From the NCBI GenBank assembly GCA_002351535.1, contig DEGR01000058.1:1-55252 (forward strand): a stretch of DNA of 55,252 nucleotides, in the 5' to 3' direction. This DNA is from Lachnospira sp. UBA2821. Lineage in GTDB: Bacteria; Bacillota; Clostridia; Lachnospirales; Lachnospiraceae. The position numbers and the translations under genes were made by a program. Positions 26,189 to 36,800 of this stretch are shown here, piece after piece (the first letter of the stretch is position 1; every line of letters starts with the position of its first letter). A model generated the notes under the pieces. The model saw only the letters and a program-made list of their open reading frames with translations, was not told the origin of the DNA and did no database searches.

Positions 26189-28255
26189 TTATTTATCAAG
26201 CACATTAAATATCTCCATCGTCTCTTTAAGCTTGTCTGATACATTCTTGAGTTTATCTGCCGCATCACGAACCCTGCCCGTATTCCTTGATACTGTTTCA
26301 GCATCCTCGGCAACTGCCGTTGTTCCTTTAGCTCCTTCTGCGGTTGCATTTTTAAGCTCCTCAAATGCCTTTATTATCGTAGCTATTTCATTAGATATTC
26401 CTGCTGATATATCAGAAAATTCTTTCAGCAGTCTCTGCATATCAACAGCATCTGCATTATACTGCTCACTGGTCTCTACCAACCTGTCATTAGTATCCTT
26501 AACATTTGTTGATATAAATTCAAGTACTTCATTAGAACAATTACAAAGATTATTGAACGACTCTGTAACCTCATCTGTAATATTATTAATCTTCATAGCT
26601 GTAGCTTCTGAATTCTCTGCAAGTTTTCTTATCTCATCAGCCACAACTGCAAATCCCTTTCCTGATTCTCCGGCTCTTGCTGCCTCTATTGAGGCATTCA
26701 TTGACAATAATGCTGTCTGGTCAGCAATCTCCATAATTGCATTGGTAAGCTGCTCTATATGTGACACCTTCCTTGAATCTTCAATAGCCTTACGAAGTTT
26801 TTCTTCAGATGCTTTTCTCATTTCATCTGCTTCCCTTGCAGCCGAATCTGCCTTGCTTCTTAATATCATGGCTCTCTCGCTTATTCCTGATATTGTCTTC
26901 TGACCCTCTGCATTTTTCATATTCATTGATTCAATATGAACTGACATATTATCTGATGTCGCACTAAGATTCTCCGCTGTTGCCGCTGTCTCTTCCATGC
27001 TTGCCGCAAGTTCCTCAGATACTGCCGATATGCCTGCAACTCTGTCAACAAGACTGTTAACAACATCATCAAGATTCGTCACTGTGTCAACTATATTATC
27101 ACCACTTGCAGATACCTCTCCTACTGTATTCTGCATTGATTTCTCAAGCTTATCCAACGCCCTTGCAAGCTTGCCTGTCTCATTTTTATTCTTAATATAT
27201 TTTTTGTGTCTCTGTCCGGTAAAATCTCCCTCCTGCATAAGCTCAAGGTCAGACACAACCTCTGTAATAGGCTTCGAAATCCTTCTTCCTACTATTTCTG
27301 CAAGAATAAATGCCAATATACATAACAATACAGTAACTATTACTGCTGTTATAGCTACCTGCACAGCACTTTCATTAACTTCTGATACCGGAACCGATAT
27401 AATTAACGAAAAGTTATTCTTCAATTTTGCATAAGCCATATATTCAGCTTTTCCGGATTTACCCGTAATATTATATATACCGTCATCTTTCTTGGTCATT
27501 TCATCTGCAAGTTCAGAATAACCGGCACTTTTAAGATTCTCATTGACATCATGCTCACTGTCCACGACATACATCTGGTCCACTCCGACAAGTGACGCCC
27601 TTCCTGAATCATATACTTTAATTCCTTTTACAAGCTTTTCAAACACATCAAATTCTACATCCATACCGACCATAGCTATAAGTTTATTATCCTCGTCAAA
27701 TACAGGATGCGCGTATGTTATACAGTTAACACCTGTTACTGAATCATAATATGGCTTAGTCCACATCTCACCATCTTTTGCTGTCCAGTACCACTGCCAC
27801 TCTGCACTCTTAGAAAAATAATCAAGATAGTCCTGTTCTGTATGCTTATCCACATATTCACCCTTGGTATATCTTGTTCCATATATTTCCTTAATATCTT
27901 CCGGATTAATATATGCATAGATGCTTAATATCTTATCATTATATTCAGCATCTATATTTTTGATATACTTATCAAGACTTTTAGTATACTCGGCATCATA
28001 TGCCTTATCAGTAATCTTTGAACTGTCAAAACTTGAATTTACATATTCCGATACAAGATTAACTATACTCTCATACTGCACAAAAGACGAATCCATATCA
28101 TTTCTGTACTGTTTTGCCATTGAAAGTAATTTGTCATTGGATTCATTTGTCACCGTCTTTGAACATATCGTAATAGTTATTCCTGCTAAAAGCATTGTTG
28201 CAAGAATTACATTAAAAATGATTGAAACAACAATACTTGACTTTATTTTCTTCAT
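26189..28255 (-). CDS. Methyl-accepting chemotaxis protein with Cache-type sensor
   Basis: The 688-residue receptor has a first membrane segment (~8-28), an extracytoplasmic dCache-like sensor (~35-275; YIWAYINPED-like and WYWTAKDGEMW regions), a second membrane segment (~283-308), HAMP (~309-360; RRISKPITEVV) and the signalling coiled coil with tip EIADQTALLSMNASIEAARAG (~505-525). It should pass a small-molecule signal to CheW/CheA, implying motility. The ligand is unknown. It begins 35 bases after the cyclic-nucleotide-domain gene, so the two are probably one transcript. Confidence 0.92.
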   Translation of the reverse strand: MKKIKSSIVVSIIFNVILATMLLAGITITICSKTVTNESNDKLLSMAKQYRNDMDSSFVQYESIVNLVSEYVNSSFDSSKITDKAYDAEYTKSLDKYIKNIDAEYNDKILSIYAYINPEDIKEIYGTRYTKGEYVDKHTEQDYLDYFSKSAEWQWYWTAKDGEMWTKPYYDSVTGVNCITYAHPVFDEDNKLIAMVGMDVEFDVFEKLVKGIKVYDSGRASLVGVDQMYVVDSEHDVNENLKSAGYSELADEMTKKDDGIYNITGKSGKAEYMAYAKLKNNFSLIISVPVSEVNESAVQVAITAVIVTVLLCILAFILAEIVGRRISKPITEVVSDLELMQEGDFTGQRHKKYIKNKNETGKLARALDKLEKSMQNTVGEVSASGDNIVDTVTNLDDVVNSLVDRVAGISAVSEELAASMEETAATAENLSATSDNMSVHIESMNMKNAEGQKTISGISERAMILRSKADSAAREADEMRKASEEKLRKAIEDSRKVSHIEQLTNAIMEIADQTALLSMNASIEAARAGESGKGFAVVADEIRKLAENSEATAMKINNITDEVTESFNNLCNCSNEVLEFISTNVKDTNDRLVETSEQYNADAVDMQRLLKEFSDISAGISNEIATIIKAFEELKNATAEGAKGTTAVAEDAETVSRNTGRVRDAADKLKNVSDKLKETMEIFNVLDK

Positions 28256-28290
28256 TCGTAATCACCTGCACTTTCCTATATAATTTAAAT

Positions 28291-30633
28291 CTACTGTTCC
28301 TTGAGATAATCCATATTTTCCTGAAGCAGAAGTGTTATTTCTCCCCCCGCATTCCTTATGGCTGCAAAATGTCCATTTAAGGATTTTATTTTCTTTAAAC
28401 GTTCTCTTTCATACTTAGCAATACCATCCTTGAACATTGGCTGCTCTGCAATTTTGCTACGGTATTTTTTTGAAAACGGACAGTATGCAAACAAAATGCC
28501 TCTGACAATCTTATTCACCCTTGCCATTCCCATGCATTCATTTTTAATCCATACTTCATAGTCCTTAACAAACATCTCTCTTGTGTTATTTCTTGCCTTC
28601 TGAAGCTGTGACTTTATTTTCTCCTTTGTCTCTTCAGACAAATCACGGTTTTTCTTATAAAACTGAACATAATCACAATATTCGGATGTAAGTGACTTTT
28701 CTCTTACATCATTCCAGTATGTTCCCTGTACAGTTCTACAAAGTTCCCATCTGAACGCTCCAACCATTTTAATCATAAGGTCTCTTGTATCTTCAGATGA
28801 AAATACCGGAAGCACAAATCTTCCCGGTGTATCTCTTCTCTTGCCGGATATATCCTGCCACATAGAACCCTTATGACCTGCGTTAGGCATAAGAATAACG
28901 TCCGGAAGCACCTCTTTTTCAAGGGAAATCTTTGAAATCTTATGTTCTGCATCCTCATACAGATATTCTCTGTAAAATGCTGAAAAATCGACTTCTGTTA
29001 CACTTAACAATGCTTCCTGCACTTTCTCACCGCTCATGTACATGTTATTTACACCTGTTATAAAGTCTGAACCCTTAAGTAAAGGGCAGAATGTAAGCAT
29101 CTGTCCATTTGTCATTCTGTTATTTGACTTTACCATATTCTGTAACTCAAATTTAACCTTACCCACAGAATCATTAAGGTAACTCTCTTCCTCTTCTTTT
29201 GTCATTCTCTGTGTCTTCTTTAATTCCCTAAGGTTCTCCGTATAATCAAGATCAAACTCATTCTTTGATGGTTCTTTCTCACCTGTATATATAGCATGAA
29301 GCCATTGTCTTAAAGGATATACACTAATAACTCCTCTCCATGCGGAAGTATCAGTATAATACAAATCAACAAGTTTATCCTGTTCTATCATATTTTCATC
29401 TATAAATCCAAAGTTAAGAAACATATCTATAAGCTTTGTCTGTGTCTCTTCATTCTCTGCATTAAAAAATACTTTCTCGTATATCTCATAAAATAACTCT
29501 GTTATTCTGGCTCTTAACTTTCTGACATCATCCTCTGTTGAATAAGGGTCTTTTAAACCTCTGTACACTGTAAGGAATTTCTCGATTTTTTCTGCTTTTT
29601 CCGTCTCAATCCCTGAAAACTGTAAAATTCTCTTAAGTGAATCCTTTGTATCCGTAATGGCTTCATTTATCTGGGCCTCGGTATAAGTAAGAAGCATATC
29701 TTCCTTTTTATCAACTGTACTCTCATTTGCCTTCTCACTCTTCTTGTCGATAACTTTACATATATCAACTATTCTGGAATAATCATATTGGAATTCAAGT
29801 CCTAAAGTATCTTCCACCAAATCCCTGCACTCTTTTATAAGTGCTATAACTTTATCAAGTACTTTCTTTATTCTTGATATATCTCCTCCGGCATCAGCTA
29901 CATCCATGGCAAGTTTTGAAAACATAGCAAATATATTATTAATACCTTTATCATAAAGATATTTAAACGTATCCTCATAAAACTGATACATAACTGCATT
30001 AGCATCACACAACTGGCATGCAAGTCTTGAACCAAGAAGTAAATTATATCCTGTTATATCATCATCCTCTTCAAAAAACGGCTGTCTTACTGACAAAGGC
30101 ATAACTGACAGACTCTGAAAATATCTTATGAGTGCTTCACTTACAGCTATCTGATTATCATAAAATTCAAGCTGCTCTATTTCTTTTGATATATATGGTT
30201 TCTTCATATAATCTTTACAGAGTGCAACATAGTCTTCATAATACTTCTTAATATAATCAAATAACTTACGCGTTACCCCATCTAATGTCTCGTGAACATC
30301 TATCATCTGTTCTGTCTGTTCACATTCCATCTGTATAAGATAGTCACGATAATCTGCCTTGATGGCTTCAAGTATACCAATATCAGTAATATCTTTATAG
30401 TCAAAATAACACACAACACTGTCTTCTGTTGCTATGTAATCATACAGATAACTGTCTGATACTATATCGAGAATTCCTATCAAATCCCCCTGACTTATTG
30501 GAATCTGAATATATCTGTCAGATATCATCCCACTGCCCTTTGCTATAACCGCAATCTTATTTACAGGCATACCCTTACCAAAAATCTTTCCACCACGTTC
30601 AATCTTTTTAGCATTCTTTGCTATTTCTGTCAT
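28291..30633 (-). CDS. Large protein with divergent cyclic-nucleotide-binding domain
   Basis: The 780-residue protein begins with a cupin-like beta roll (~10-115; PISQGDLIGILDIVSD, EDSVVCYFDYKDI) in the style of cyclic-nucleotide-binding domains. The conserved phosphate-cassette arginine is not seen, so ligand binding is doubtful. The rest (~120-780) is long, helical and charged with no membrane segment and no enzyme motif that I recognise. It has no helix-turn-helix, so it is not a Crp-type regulator. It is transcribed with the chemotaxis receptor; a role in signal response is inferred. Confidence 0.6.
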   Translation of the reverse strand: MTEIAKNAKKIERGGKIFGKGMPVNKIAVIAKGSGMISDRYIQIPISQGDLIGILDIVSDSYLYDYIATEDSVVCYFDYKDITDIGILEAIKADYRDYLIQMECEQTEQMIDVHETLDGVTRKLFDYIKKYYEDYVALCKDYMKKPYISKEIEQLEFYDNQIAVSEALIRYFQSLSVMPLSVRQPFFEEDDDITGYNLLLGSRLACQLCDANAVMYQFYEDTFKYLYDKGINNIFAMFSKLAMDVADAGGDISRIKKVLDKVIALIKECRDLVEDTLGLEFQYDYSRIVDICKVIDKKSEKANESTVDKKEDMLLTYTEAQINEAITDTKDSLKRILQFSGIETEKAEKIEKFLTVYRGLKDPYSTEDDVRKLRARITELFYEIYEKVFFNAENEETQTKLIDMFLNFGFIDENMIEQDKLVDLYYTDTSAWRGVISVYPLRQWLHAIYTGEKEPSKNEFDLDYTENLRELKKTQRMTKEEEESYLNDSVGKVKFELQNMVKSNNRMTNGQMLTFCPLLKGSDFITGVNNMYMSGEKVQEALLSVTEVDFSAFYREYLYEDAEHKISKISLEKEVLPDVILMPNAGHKGSMWQDISGKRRDTPGRFVLPVFSSEDTRDLMIKMVGAFRWELCRTVQGTYWNDVREKSLTSEYCDYVQFYKKNRDLSEETKEKIKSQLQKARNNTREMFVKDYEVWIKNECMGMARVNKIVRGILFAYCPFSKKYRSKIAEQPMFKDGIAKYERERLKKIKSLNGHFAAIRNAGGEITLLLQENMDYLKEQ

Positions 30634-30687
30634 ACCTCAACCAACTCCCGTTTCTTTTAGTGTTAAATAACCTAGTCAATCATTAAT

Positions 30688-30716
30688 ATTGTACAACATT
30701 TCACTGTTAATAGCAA
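30688..30716 (-). promoter_or_regulatory. Sigma-A-type promoter of the cyclic-nucleotide-domain/MCP operon
   Basis: On the minus strand TTGCTA (30711-30716), a 17-base spacer and TACAAT (30688-30693) form a good housekeeping promoter about 55 bases before the gene start. Confidence 0.6.
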
Positions 30717-30744
30717 ACAAAACCGTTCTTTTTACCAATTCCGT

Positions 30745-31365
30745 CTATATTCTGCAACATGGATTGCAAAACATATTTAATGCCAGGCATTCACAACACA
30801 TTGCCGTATTAGAAGATGTTCCACGACCAAATACATCCCCTCTGTCCATATACCATCCTGTAGATGAATTTATCTTATTAAGAAGCATCTGATACTGTGC
30901 ATTGCCCGGTTCCATCTGTGCCGCCTGATTTGCATGTGCCTTTGCCATAATTATATTTCCCGTTCCCAAATTGGCTAAAGCTGAATAATAATACCACATA
31001 GCGTTTCTGTTACTCATAGAAGAAAGAAGTTTCAATGCCTCAAGATACATTCCGGCATTAATATACGCAGCAACAGCCTGCATCTGCGTATCATTTCCAT
31101 ATGCATCTCCTCCGTAATATTCTCCCGAGTAACTGTAAGTATTTCCGTAAGTTCCCGAACCATATCCCGAAGTCCCATTTTCACGCATCTTCATGATATT
31201 ATCATATGCCTGCTGTACTCCTTTAAATTTTTCTTCTGCCTCTTCCTTATTAGGATTATTTATATTAGCATCAGGATGATACTTCCTGCTAAGACTCCTG
31301 TATGCTTTTTTTATAACTTCATCACTATCTTCCGGATTAACTCCAAGCACCTTATATGGATTCAT
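30745..31365 (-). CDS. J-domain (DnaJ-like) protein with cysteine-rich end
   Basis: The 206-residue protein has an N-terminal J domain (1-65) with the HPD motif at 30-32, which triggers Hsp70 ATPase activity, so DnaK is the expected partner. A Gly/Tyr/Ser linker (~65-95) follows, then a TPR-like pair (~97-165; AAYINAGMYLEALKLL, YYYSALANLGTGN), and a tail with CCECLALNMFCNPCC. It lacks the DnaJ zinc finger. It overlaps the DUF5685 gene by 14 bases, so the J protein is probably specific to that protein. Confidence 0.85.
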   Translation of the reverse strand: MNPYKVLGVNPEDSDEVIKKAYRSLSRKYHPDANINNPNKEEAEEKFKGVQQAYDNIMKMRENGTSGYGSGTYGNTYSYSGEYYGGDAYGNDTQMQAVAAYINAGMYLEALKLLSSMSNRNAMWYYYSALANLGTGNIIMAKAHANQAAQMEPGNAQYQMLLNKINSSTGWYMDRGDVFGRGTSSNTAMCCECLALNMFCNPCCRI

Positions 31366-32248
31366 TCTTTTCCTTACCCGTCCTGCCTTTATTTATTTCG
31401 TTCTTCTTATTCCACACTCCACTATAAAGTATATTTCGCAAAATGTCTACATCTTCTATTATAGGGAGTCGTTCAAAATATCTCGAACACTGTGCCATCA
31501 TCATGTTAAGCATATCTGTACATATCTCCTCAAAATCCTTATATTCACAAAGTTTTTTTAACGGATTATAATTATTTTTATCTATGTCCTTCGGTAAATC
31601 TTCATATGCATCCATGATATATATAAATTTTCCGAGATAAAACCCCATATTTCTCAGTATATCTTCCCATTCATCTTTCTTATAGACGAAAAGTTCGCCA
31701 CATAAACGTCCAAAACACCCTGATGCCCTGTCTATCTCAAGATATATCTCATCCCTGCTCATATCACCTTCAACGCATTTATTTACTTTATTCTTACTCT
31801 CATTTTCTATTCCGGCCAGTTCATTAAGATGATTTTCTATATTATCAAGCTTATCTTTATAGAGATTCTTTATTCTAAAAAACTTTTTTTTAAATATTGC
31901 TGCCTGTGCCTTATTTTTAATGCCGCCGTCATCTTCACAGTCATCAAGCATATTATAATATGCAAGGGCAATGTTCATATCTGCACAATACTCCGAAAAT
32001 CTGTTTGTAAGTATAACCTTTTTCTCCACCGGATGAACTGCACATCTTATCTCTTTCCGGTCACTTTTTTCCTCATATAATGCCGTAAGCAGTATCGCAA
32101 GAAATGTCATATCAAAATTAAGCGTAAATCTGCTGATTATGCCGCCCCGCTCGCCAAGAACATTGCATAAGCCACAATAATACGCCCTGTATTTGTAATA
32201 ATCTTTAACCTTCATCTCCATTTTATCTGCCCTGACATAACCAAACAT
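31352..32248 (-). CDS. DUF5685-type protein with isoprenoid-synthase-like aspartate motifs
   Basis: The 298-residue protein is mostly helical. Its N-terminus has YRAYYCGLC (21-28). Two acidic motifs stand out: LDDCEDD (101-107), followed about 100 residues later by GFYLGKFIYIMDAYED (202-217). They resemble the two aspartate motifs of squalene/phytoene synthases (LDTVEDD, and GxFLQxxNIxRDxxED). This similarity is my own observation and suggests an all-helical prenyl-diphosphate-binding fold; it is not proof. It abuts the zinc-ribbon gene and overlaps the J-domain gene. Confidence 0.68.
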   Translation of the reverse strand: MFGYVRADKMEMKVKDYYKYRAYYCGLCNVLGERGGIISRFTLNFDMTFLAILLTALYEEKSDRKEIRCAVHPVEKKVILTNRFSEYCADMNIALAYYNMLDDCEDDGGIKNKAQAAIFKKKFFRIKNLYKDKLDNIENHLNELAGIENESKNKVNKCVEGDMSRDEIYLEIDRASGCFGRLCGELFVYKKDEWEDILRNMGFYLGKFIYIMDAYEDLPKDIDKNNYNPLKKLCEYKDFEEICTDMLNMMMAQCSRYFERLPIIEDVDILRNILYSGVWNKKNEINKGRTGKEKNESI

Positions 32249-32644
32249 TTAACTCCTCCTGATGAATTTATATCCGCATTTAGGACATGTAATCTCTATT
32301 TTTCCTTTTCCTTTAGGTATTCTTATCTTCTGTTTACATACACCACATGTATAAATATGATGCGTCTTTCTCTGCTTCATAACAGACTTTTCTTTATCAA
32401 ACCACCTTGTAAATTTTTCCATATAATATTTATATCTGGCATTTTCCGTAGAACGCTTTACATGGTCCTTTGAAAATATTCTGTAAAAACTGTATATCAT
32501 AAGTGCAACCGCTATAATATAAAATATTCCATGTCCGATAAACAGATTTAATATGCTGAATACCACCGCTGCACATATCATAAACCTTGAAAACTCGTCA
32601 ATTCCATATCTTCCCATCATAAATCTTATAAATTTATCTCTCAT
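32249..32644 (-). CDS. Membrane protein with C-terminal zinc ribbon
   Basis: The ATG at 32644 is chosen because GAGG lies 5 bases upstream; a longer frame to 32746 crosses the promoter and has no binding site. The 131-residue product has two close membrane segments (~20-48) and a cytoplasmic C-terminus with a zinc ribbon (YTCGVCKQK ... ITCPKCGYKF). It is the first gene of the operon with the DUF5685 and J-domain genes and its stop abuts the next ATG. It may anchor those proteins at the membrane, by inference. Confidence 0.72.
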   Translation of the reverse strand: MRDKFIRFMMGRYGIDEFSRFMICAAVVFSILNLFIGHGIFYIIAVALMIYSFYRIFSKDHVKRSTENARYKYYMEKFTRWFDKEKSVMKQRKTHHIYTCGVCKQKIRIPKGKGKIEITCPKCGYKFIRRS

Positions 32645-32679
32645 ATATTCCTCATTCCTTTCGCAAAAACTATGCATTA

Positions 32680-32707
32680 ATGATATATCTTTTTGTGCGT
32701 AAGTCAA
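32680..32707 (-). promoter_or_regulatory. Promoter of the zinc-ribbon/DUF5685/J-domain operon
   Basis: On the minus strand TTGACT (32702-32707), a 16-base spacer and TATCAT (32680-32685) fit a housekeeping promoter 36 bases upstream of the zinc-ribbon start. Confidence 0.5.
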
Positions 32708-32738
32708 CAGAAATACAATTAAATTTTTATAAAAACAA

Positions 32739-32768
32739 AATAACACTTCTGTTAAAAGAAGTGTTATT
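32739..32768 (-). terminator. Terminator of the exopolysaccharide operon
   Basis: AATAACACTTCT (32739-32750) and AGAAGTGTTATT (32757-32768) form a perfect 12-bp stem with a 6-base loop, followed on the minus strand by TTGTTTTTAT. It lies 15 bases past the stop of the last glycosyltransferase gene. Confidence 0.85.
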
Positions 32769-32783
32769 CATATATTATTGAGT

Positions 32784-33764
32784 CTATTTATCTTCTTCAG
32801 ATTCTTTATCTTCTAACTCTTTAGCACCGTCATAATCAAGCTTTCTAACATGGTACTGTACATCTTCAAGAATCTTTCTGTTAGCGGCAATCAAATCTGC
32901 CTGCAGTCCGATAACAAATATAAGTACACCCATTGTTATAAGCAGACTTGCAAGTATTAGTGACTGGACATGTCCGCCACCTCTTCCCATAAAGAAGTAG
33001 ATAAGATATCTTATAGATAAGATTATACCTCCAACAAAGCTTATGCCTCCGATAGTGCTGAAAAACTGTAATGGCTTGTACATCATAAATGCTCTTAATA
33101 TTGTAAGCATTGATTTCTTAACATATCCAAACATACTGTTAAATAATCTGGATGGTCTTAATTCGCCATTAGTCTTAATAGGAACTGAAGTCTGTGCTAT
33201 TTTGCTTCTTCCTGCCTGCACAATTGTCTCTAAAGTATATGTGTATTCATTTACTACATTAAGTCTCATTGCTGCATCACGGCTGTATGCACGGAATCCA
33301 CTTGGTGCATCCGGTATAGTTGAATTAGATGCTTTTCTTACTACCCAGCTTCCAAAATGCTGAAGTTTCTTCTTGAGTGGCGAAAAATGCTCTGTTGTAT
33401 CAATTGGTCTTTCACCAATTACTATATCTGTCTTTCCTTCAAGTATTGGTCTTACAATAGTCTCAATATCATCTCCTGCATACTGGTTATCAGCATCAGT
33501 ATTTACTATTATGTCTGCTCCATTCCTAAGACATGCATCTATTCCTGCCATAAATCCTTTGGCAAGTCCTTTATTTCTTCTGAAATTAACAACATAGTTA
33601 ACGCCCCATTTTTTAGCAACCTCAACTGTGTTGTCATGACTTCCATCATTAATAATTAAATACTCAATCTCATCAATTCCATCAATATGCTTTGGTAAAT
33701 CATTTAATGCTACCTCTAAAGTTTCCGCTTCATTGTAGCATGGTATCTGGATTATAAGTTTCAC
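32784..33764 (-). CDS. Membrane GT2 glycosyltransferase (dolichyl-phosphate-mannose-synthase-like)
   Basis: The GTG at 33764 is the start: AGGAGG lies 8 bases upstream and the protein then begins MKLIIQIPCYNEAETL. The 326-residue product has the GT-A fold with IINDGSHDNT and NTDADNQY (DxD), then two C-terminal membrane segments (~235-295). Enzymes of this type move a sugar from a nucleotide donor to a lipid phosphate carrier, or to a growing glycan, at the cytoplasmic face. It is the last gene of the exopolysaccharide run. Confidence 0.87.
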   Translation of the reverse strand: MKLIIQIPCYNEAETLEVALNDLPKHIDGIDEIEYLIINDGSHDNTVEVAKKWGVNYVVNFRRNKGLAKGFMAGIDACLRNGADIIVNTDADNQYAGDDIETIVRPILEGKTDIVIGERPIDTTEHFSPLKKKLQHFGSWVVRKASNSTIPDAPSGFRAYSRDAAMRLNVVNEYTYTLETIVQAGRSKIAQTSVPIKTNGELRPSRLFNSMFGYVKKSMLTILRAFMMYKPLQFFSTIGGISFVGGIILSIRYLIYFFMGRGGGHVQSLILASLLITMGVLIFVIGLQADLIAANRKILEDVQYHVRKLDYDGAKELEDKESEEDK

Positions 33765-33824
33765 CTTTTTAACCTCCTGTATTTTCACACTTCAAACGAT
33801 TATATCACTCTAATATACTTTTAA

Positions 33825-36800
33825 TCAAGTACATATTTCACTCCATACTCTGTAACTGCCTTTTCCAGCATGTTTTACACTGTAGAGCATATCATCAGCT
33901 TTCTTTATCGTTTCATTTATTGTACTCCTTGCACAATCTTTCGCAACAGCTATTCCTATAGATGTTGTAAGCTTCTTATCATCGCATATGTTAATCTTTC
34001 TTCCAAGGTATTCCTCTATATCCCCAACAAATCCATGCTCTATATTTTTATATATTTCTTCTGACACCTCAACAGCATCCTCTTTACCCGCATTTGTAAG
34101 TACAATTATGAATTCGTCGCCGCCATATCGTACTACAAATCCTTTTGAATATACAACCTTTTCAAGAACCTCCGCAAATCTTTTAAGAATAAGGTCACCT
34201 ACATCATGTCCGAATGTATCATTACAATATTTAAAATTATCAAGGTCAATATACAGAATAGCTTCACCTTCTTTATGATTTTCCATCTGGTCAATCATTC
34301 TGTCGAATCCCTGCCTGTTATACAGCCCGGTAAGCATATCGGTTATAGCCATCTTTTTAAGTCTGTCATTAACCTGTTCCATCTTCATCTTGTTCTTCAG
34401 GCGCTCTACACTGGCTATCAACTGAATCGAAGCTGTTTTGAGTATCGCAAGATTTTCATCATCAAAAAGCTTCATATCTCCTTTAACATTCGTATCCTGA
34501 TTAACTATTCCGACAAGAACAGCCTTAAGATTTTTATCCTGATATACGGGAATGCAGGTAATAGTAAGCATATCATCCGAATAAAAAATATCTATTATCT
34601 TTTTATACTCATACATGTCACTGCTTATTCTGTTGACATAAAATTCATTTTTATTCTTTTTAAAATATTCAACTATATTTTTATAACTGTCTTTTACATT
34701 GATATCATCACTGCAATAGAGTTCTTCTATCAGGTTATCATTATCTACACTTATAAGCAGCAACTCGTCCATATCAAAATTGTCACATATGAGCTTTACC
34801 GCATTTTCTATATGATATTCTAACAACACATCATCTTTTCCGAGAACTTCCTGAAGCATTGAAAGGAATCTTATATCTCTTTTACGCTCAATAAGCTGTT
34901 CCCTTTTTCCTACATTGAATGTCATCTCCAGAATCTTTTCCTCAGATTCCGGGGCAACAAAATCCGGTAATTTTTCTTTTTCAGGCTGCCTGCAATTCTC
35001 TTTTATATATGTAAGCATATCCATTTTCTTACTGTAATTATGCTCCATACAGTATTCCATGGCTGAATTCATAATACTTTCAGCTTCATCATCTTTCCCC
35101 ATGTCTCTTAGCAGTATATAGTAATCTCCCATATAGCATTCAATCATACATGCTTTTATTGCAGGAGTTGTGTCATAATATTCTTTTGCAGTATTATATT
35201 CGATATATGCACCATCGATATCATCCTGCTGATACTTGAGACATCCATTAAGATAATGATAATAAAACATATCCTCACGTCTTCTGAATATACGCATTTT
35301 CTCTTTATTACCTGTATAACCACGCACAAGAGTATTTATAGTCTCAAGATTCGTATAACTCTTATATATATTTCCAAGGTGATAATATGTCAGTCCCAGA
35401 AGTCCATATAACTTAGCCGGATTACACATAACTATTGACTCGACATTAAGATGTTCAAGTATTCTGAACATAAGCTGAAGATATTTTAATGCAGCTTCAA
35501 AATCAACTACGCAGATACTGTTCATGGCAAGATTATATAATGCTTCACCTATAGCCTCTGAATCTTTAAGTTCATATAAAATCTCAATTGCATCGTGGAA
35601 ATACTTTCCCGCCTCATCATATTTCTCAGCAATCATGAAGTTATAGCCAAGTCCCATCATCTGGTTGGCCATTCTCTTTTTATTTCCTTCTTCTCTGAGA
35701 ACTTTAAGCTTCGAATCGTAAAAATTAAATGCATATCCATAATAACCGAGGTCCGTAAACATTGAAATATACTTTGTATTAACGGATAACAGAAAATTAT
35801 TGTTCTTAAGATACTTTCCTATTCTTATTGCCCTTTTAAACGCTTCTGACATTCCATCTTTAATTATCAGCTTTATCTCTTCTTCTGAATTATCGCTGCC
35901 ATAGGAATAATATCTCGATAATACATTATAAAATCCATGCTCCTTAAGTCTTTTAGCCTTACTTTCATCATATTTAAGAGCACCAAAATCAACATTAAAT
36001 ATACTATGCCATCCACCATATTCGTCCGTAATCTCAAGAAGCATTGTATAGAAATCCATCTCCTCATCACCATAGCGGTCACTGATTTCCCTGCATTTCT
36101 TTATGTACTTTTTGGAATTGCCTGCCTGAATCATAAATACGTATGCAAGTGCGCACAAATAATTGTATACATATGTCCTGACTTCATTTTTACCATTATC
36201 TGTATATTCGTATAGCTTTTCTGTCGTAAGCAGTGCTGACTTCGGATTATTCATCATAATATAATTGCATACACCGATTGTATATAATTTGAACTTATCC
36301 AAATCTGCTATATTAGCTTTATCTTCCTCTATTCTCACATAAATATTATTAAGATAAAATTCTGCATCTTCAAGTGCCATAAGATTATACAGGTTCTGTA
36401 TTTTTTCAATATATTCGTGTATATACTCAGTCTCAGCCCTGAAATAATCATTTGTCCGGTCTGTATCTGAAGCTTTATATCCATGCCACTCATATACCAT
36501 TTTTTCTTCTTTTGCAATACGCATCATATTCTGATATTCTTCAGATAGATATGCCTTAATCTTATTCTTGTCATCTATCGTTATACATAACTTAAATGAA
36601 ATATTCTTTATATCATCCATTATATTTTGTATAACCCTTATTGTTGATATATTTGCATACTGAAGCTTATCAAGCACCAAAAGAATCTTATGCTCAGACG
36701 AAACATATTTTAAGCAGTTCATAACTGATTCATATGCCTTTTTCTGCTCATAATTCTGTTCTACAGGAAGTGCCGGCTCCTGACGTAAAGATATACCACT

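Noticed and set aside
26232..26903. 223-residue plus-strand frame rich in Ser/Ala
   Set aside because: Antisense to the signalling coiled coil of the chemotaxis receptor; composition is a mirror of that gene.
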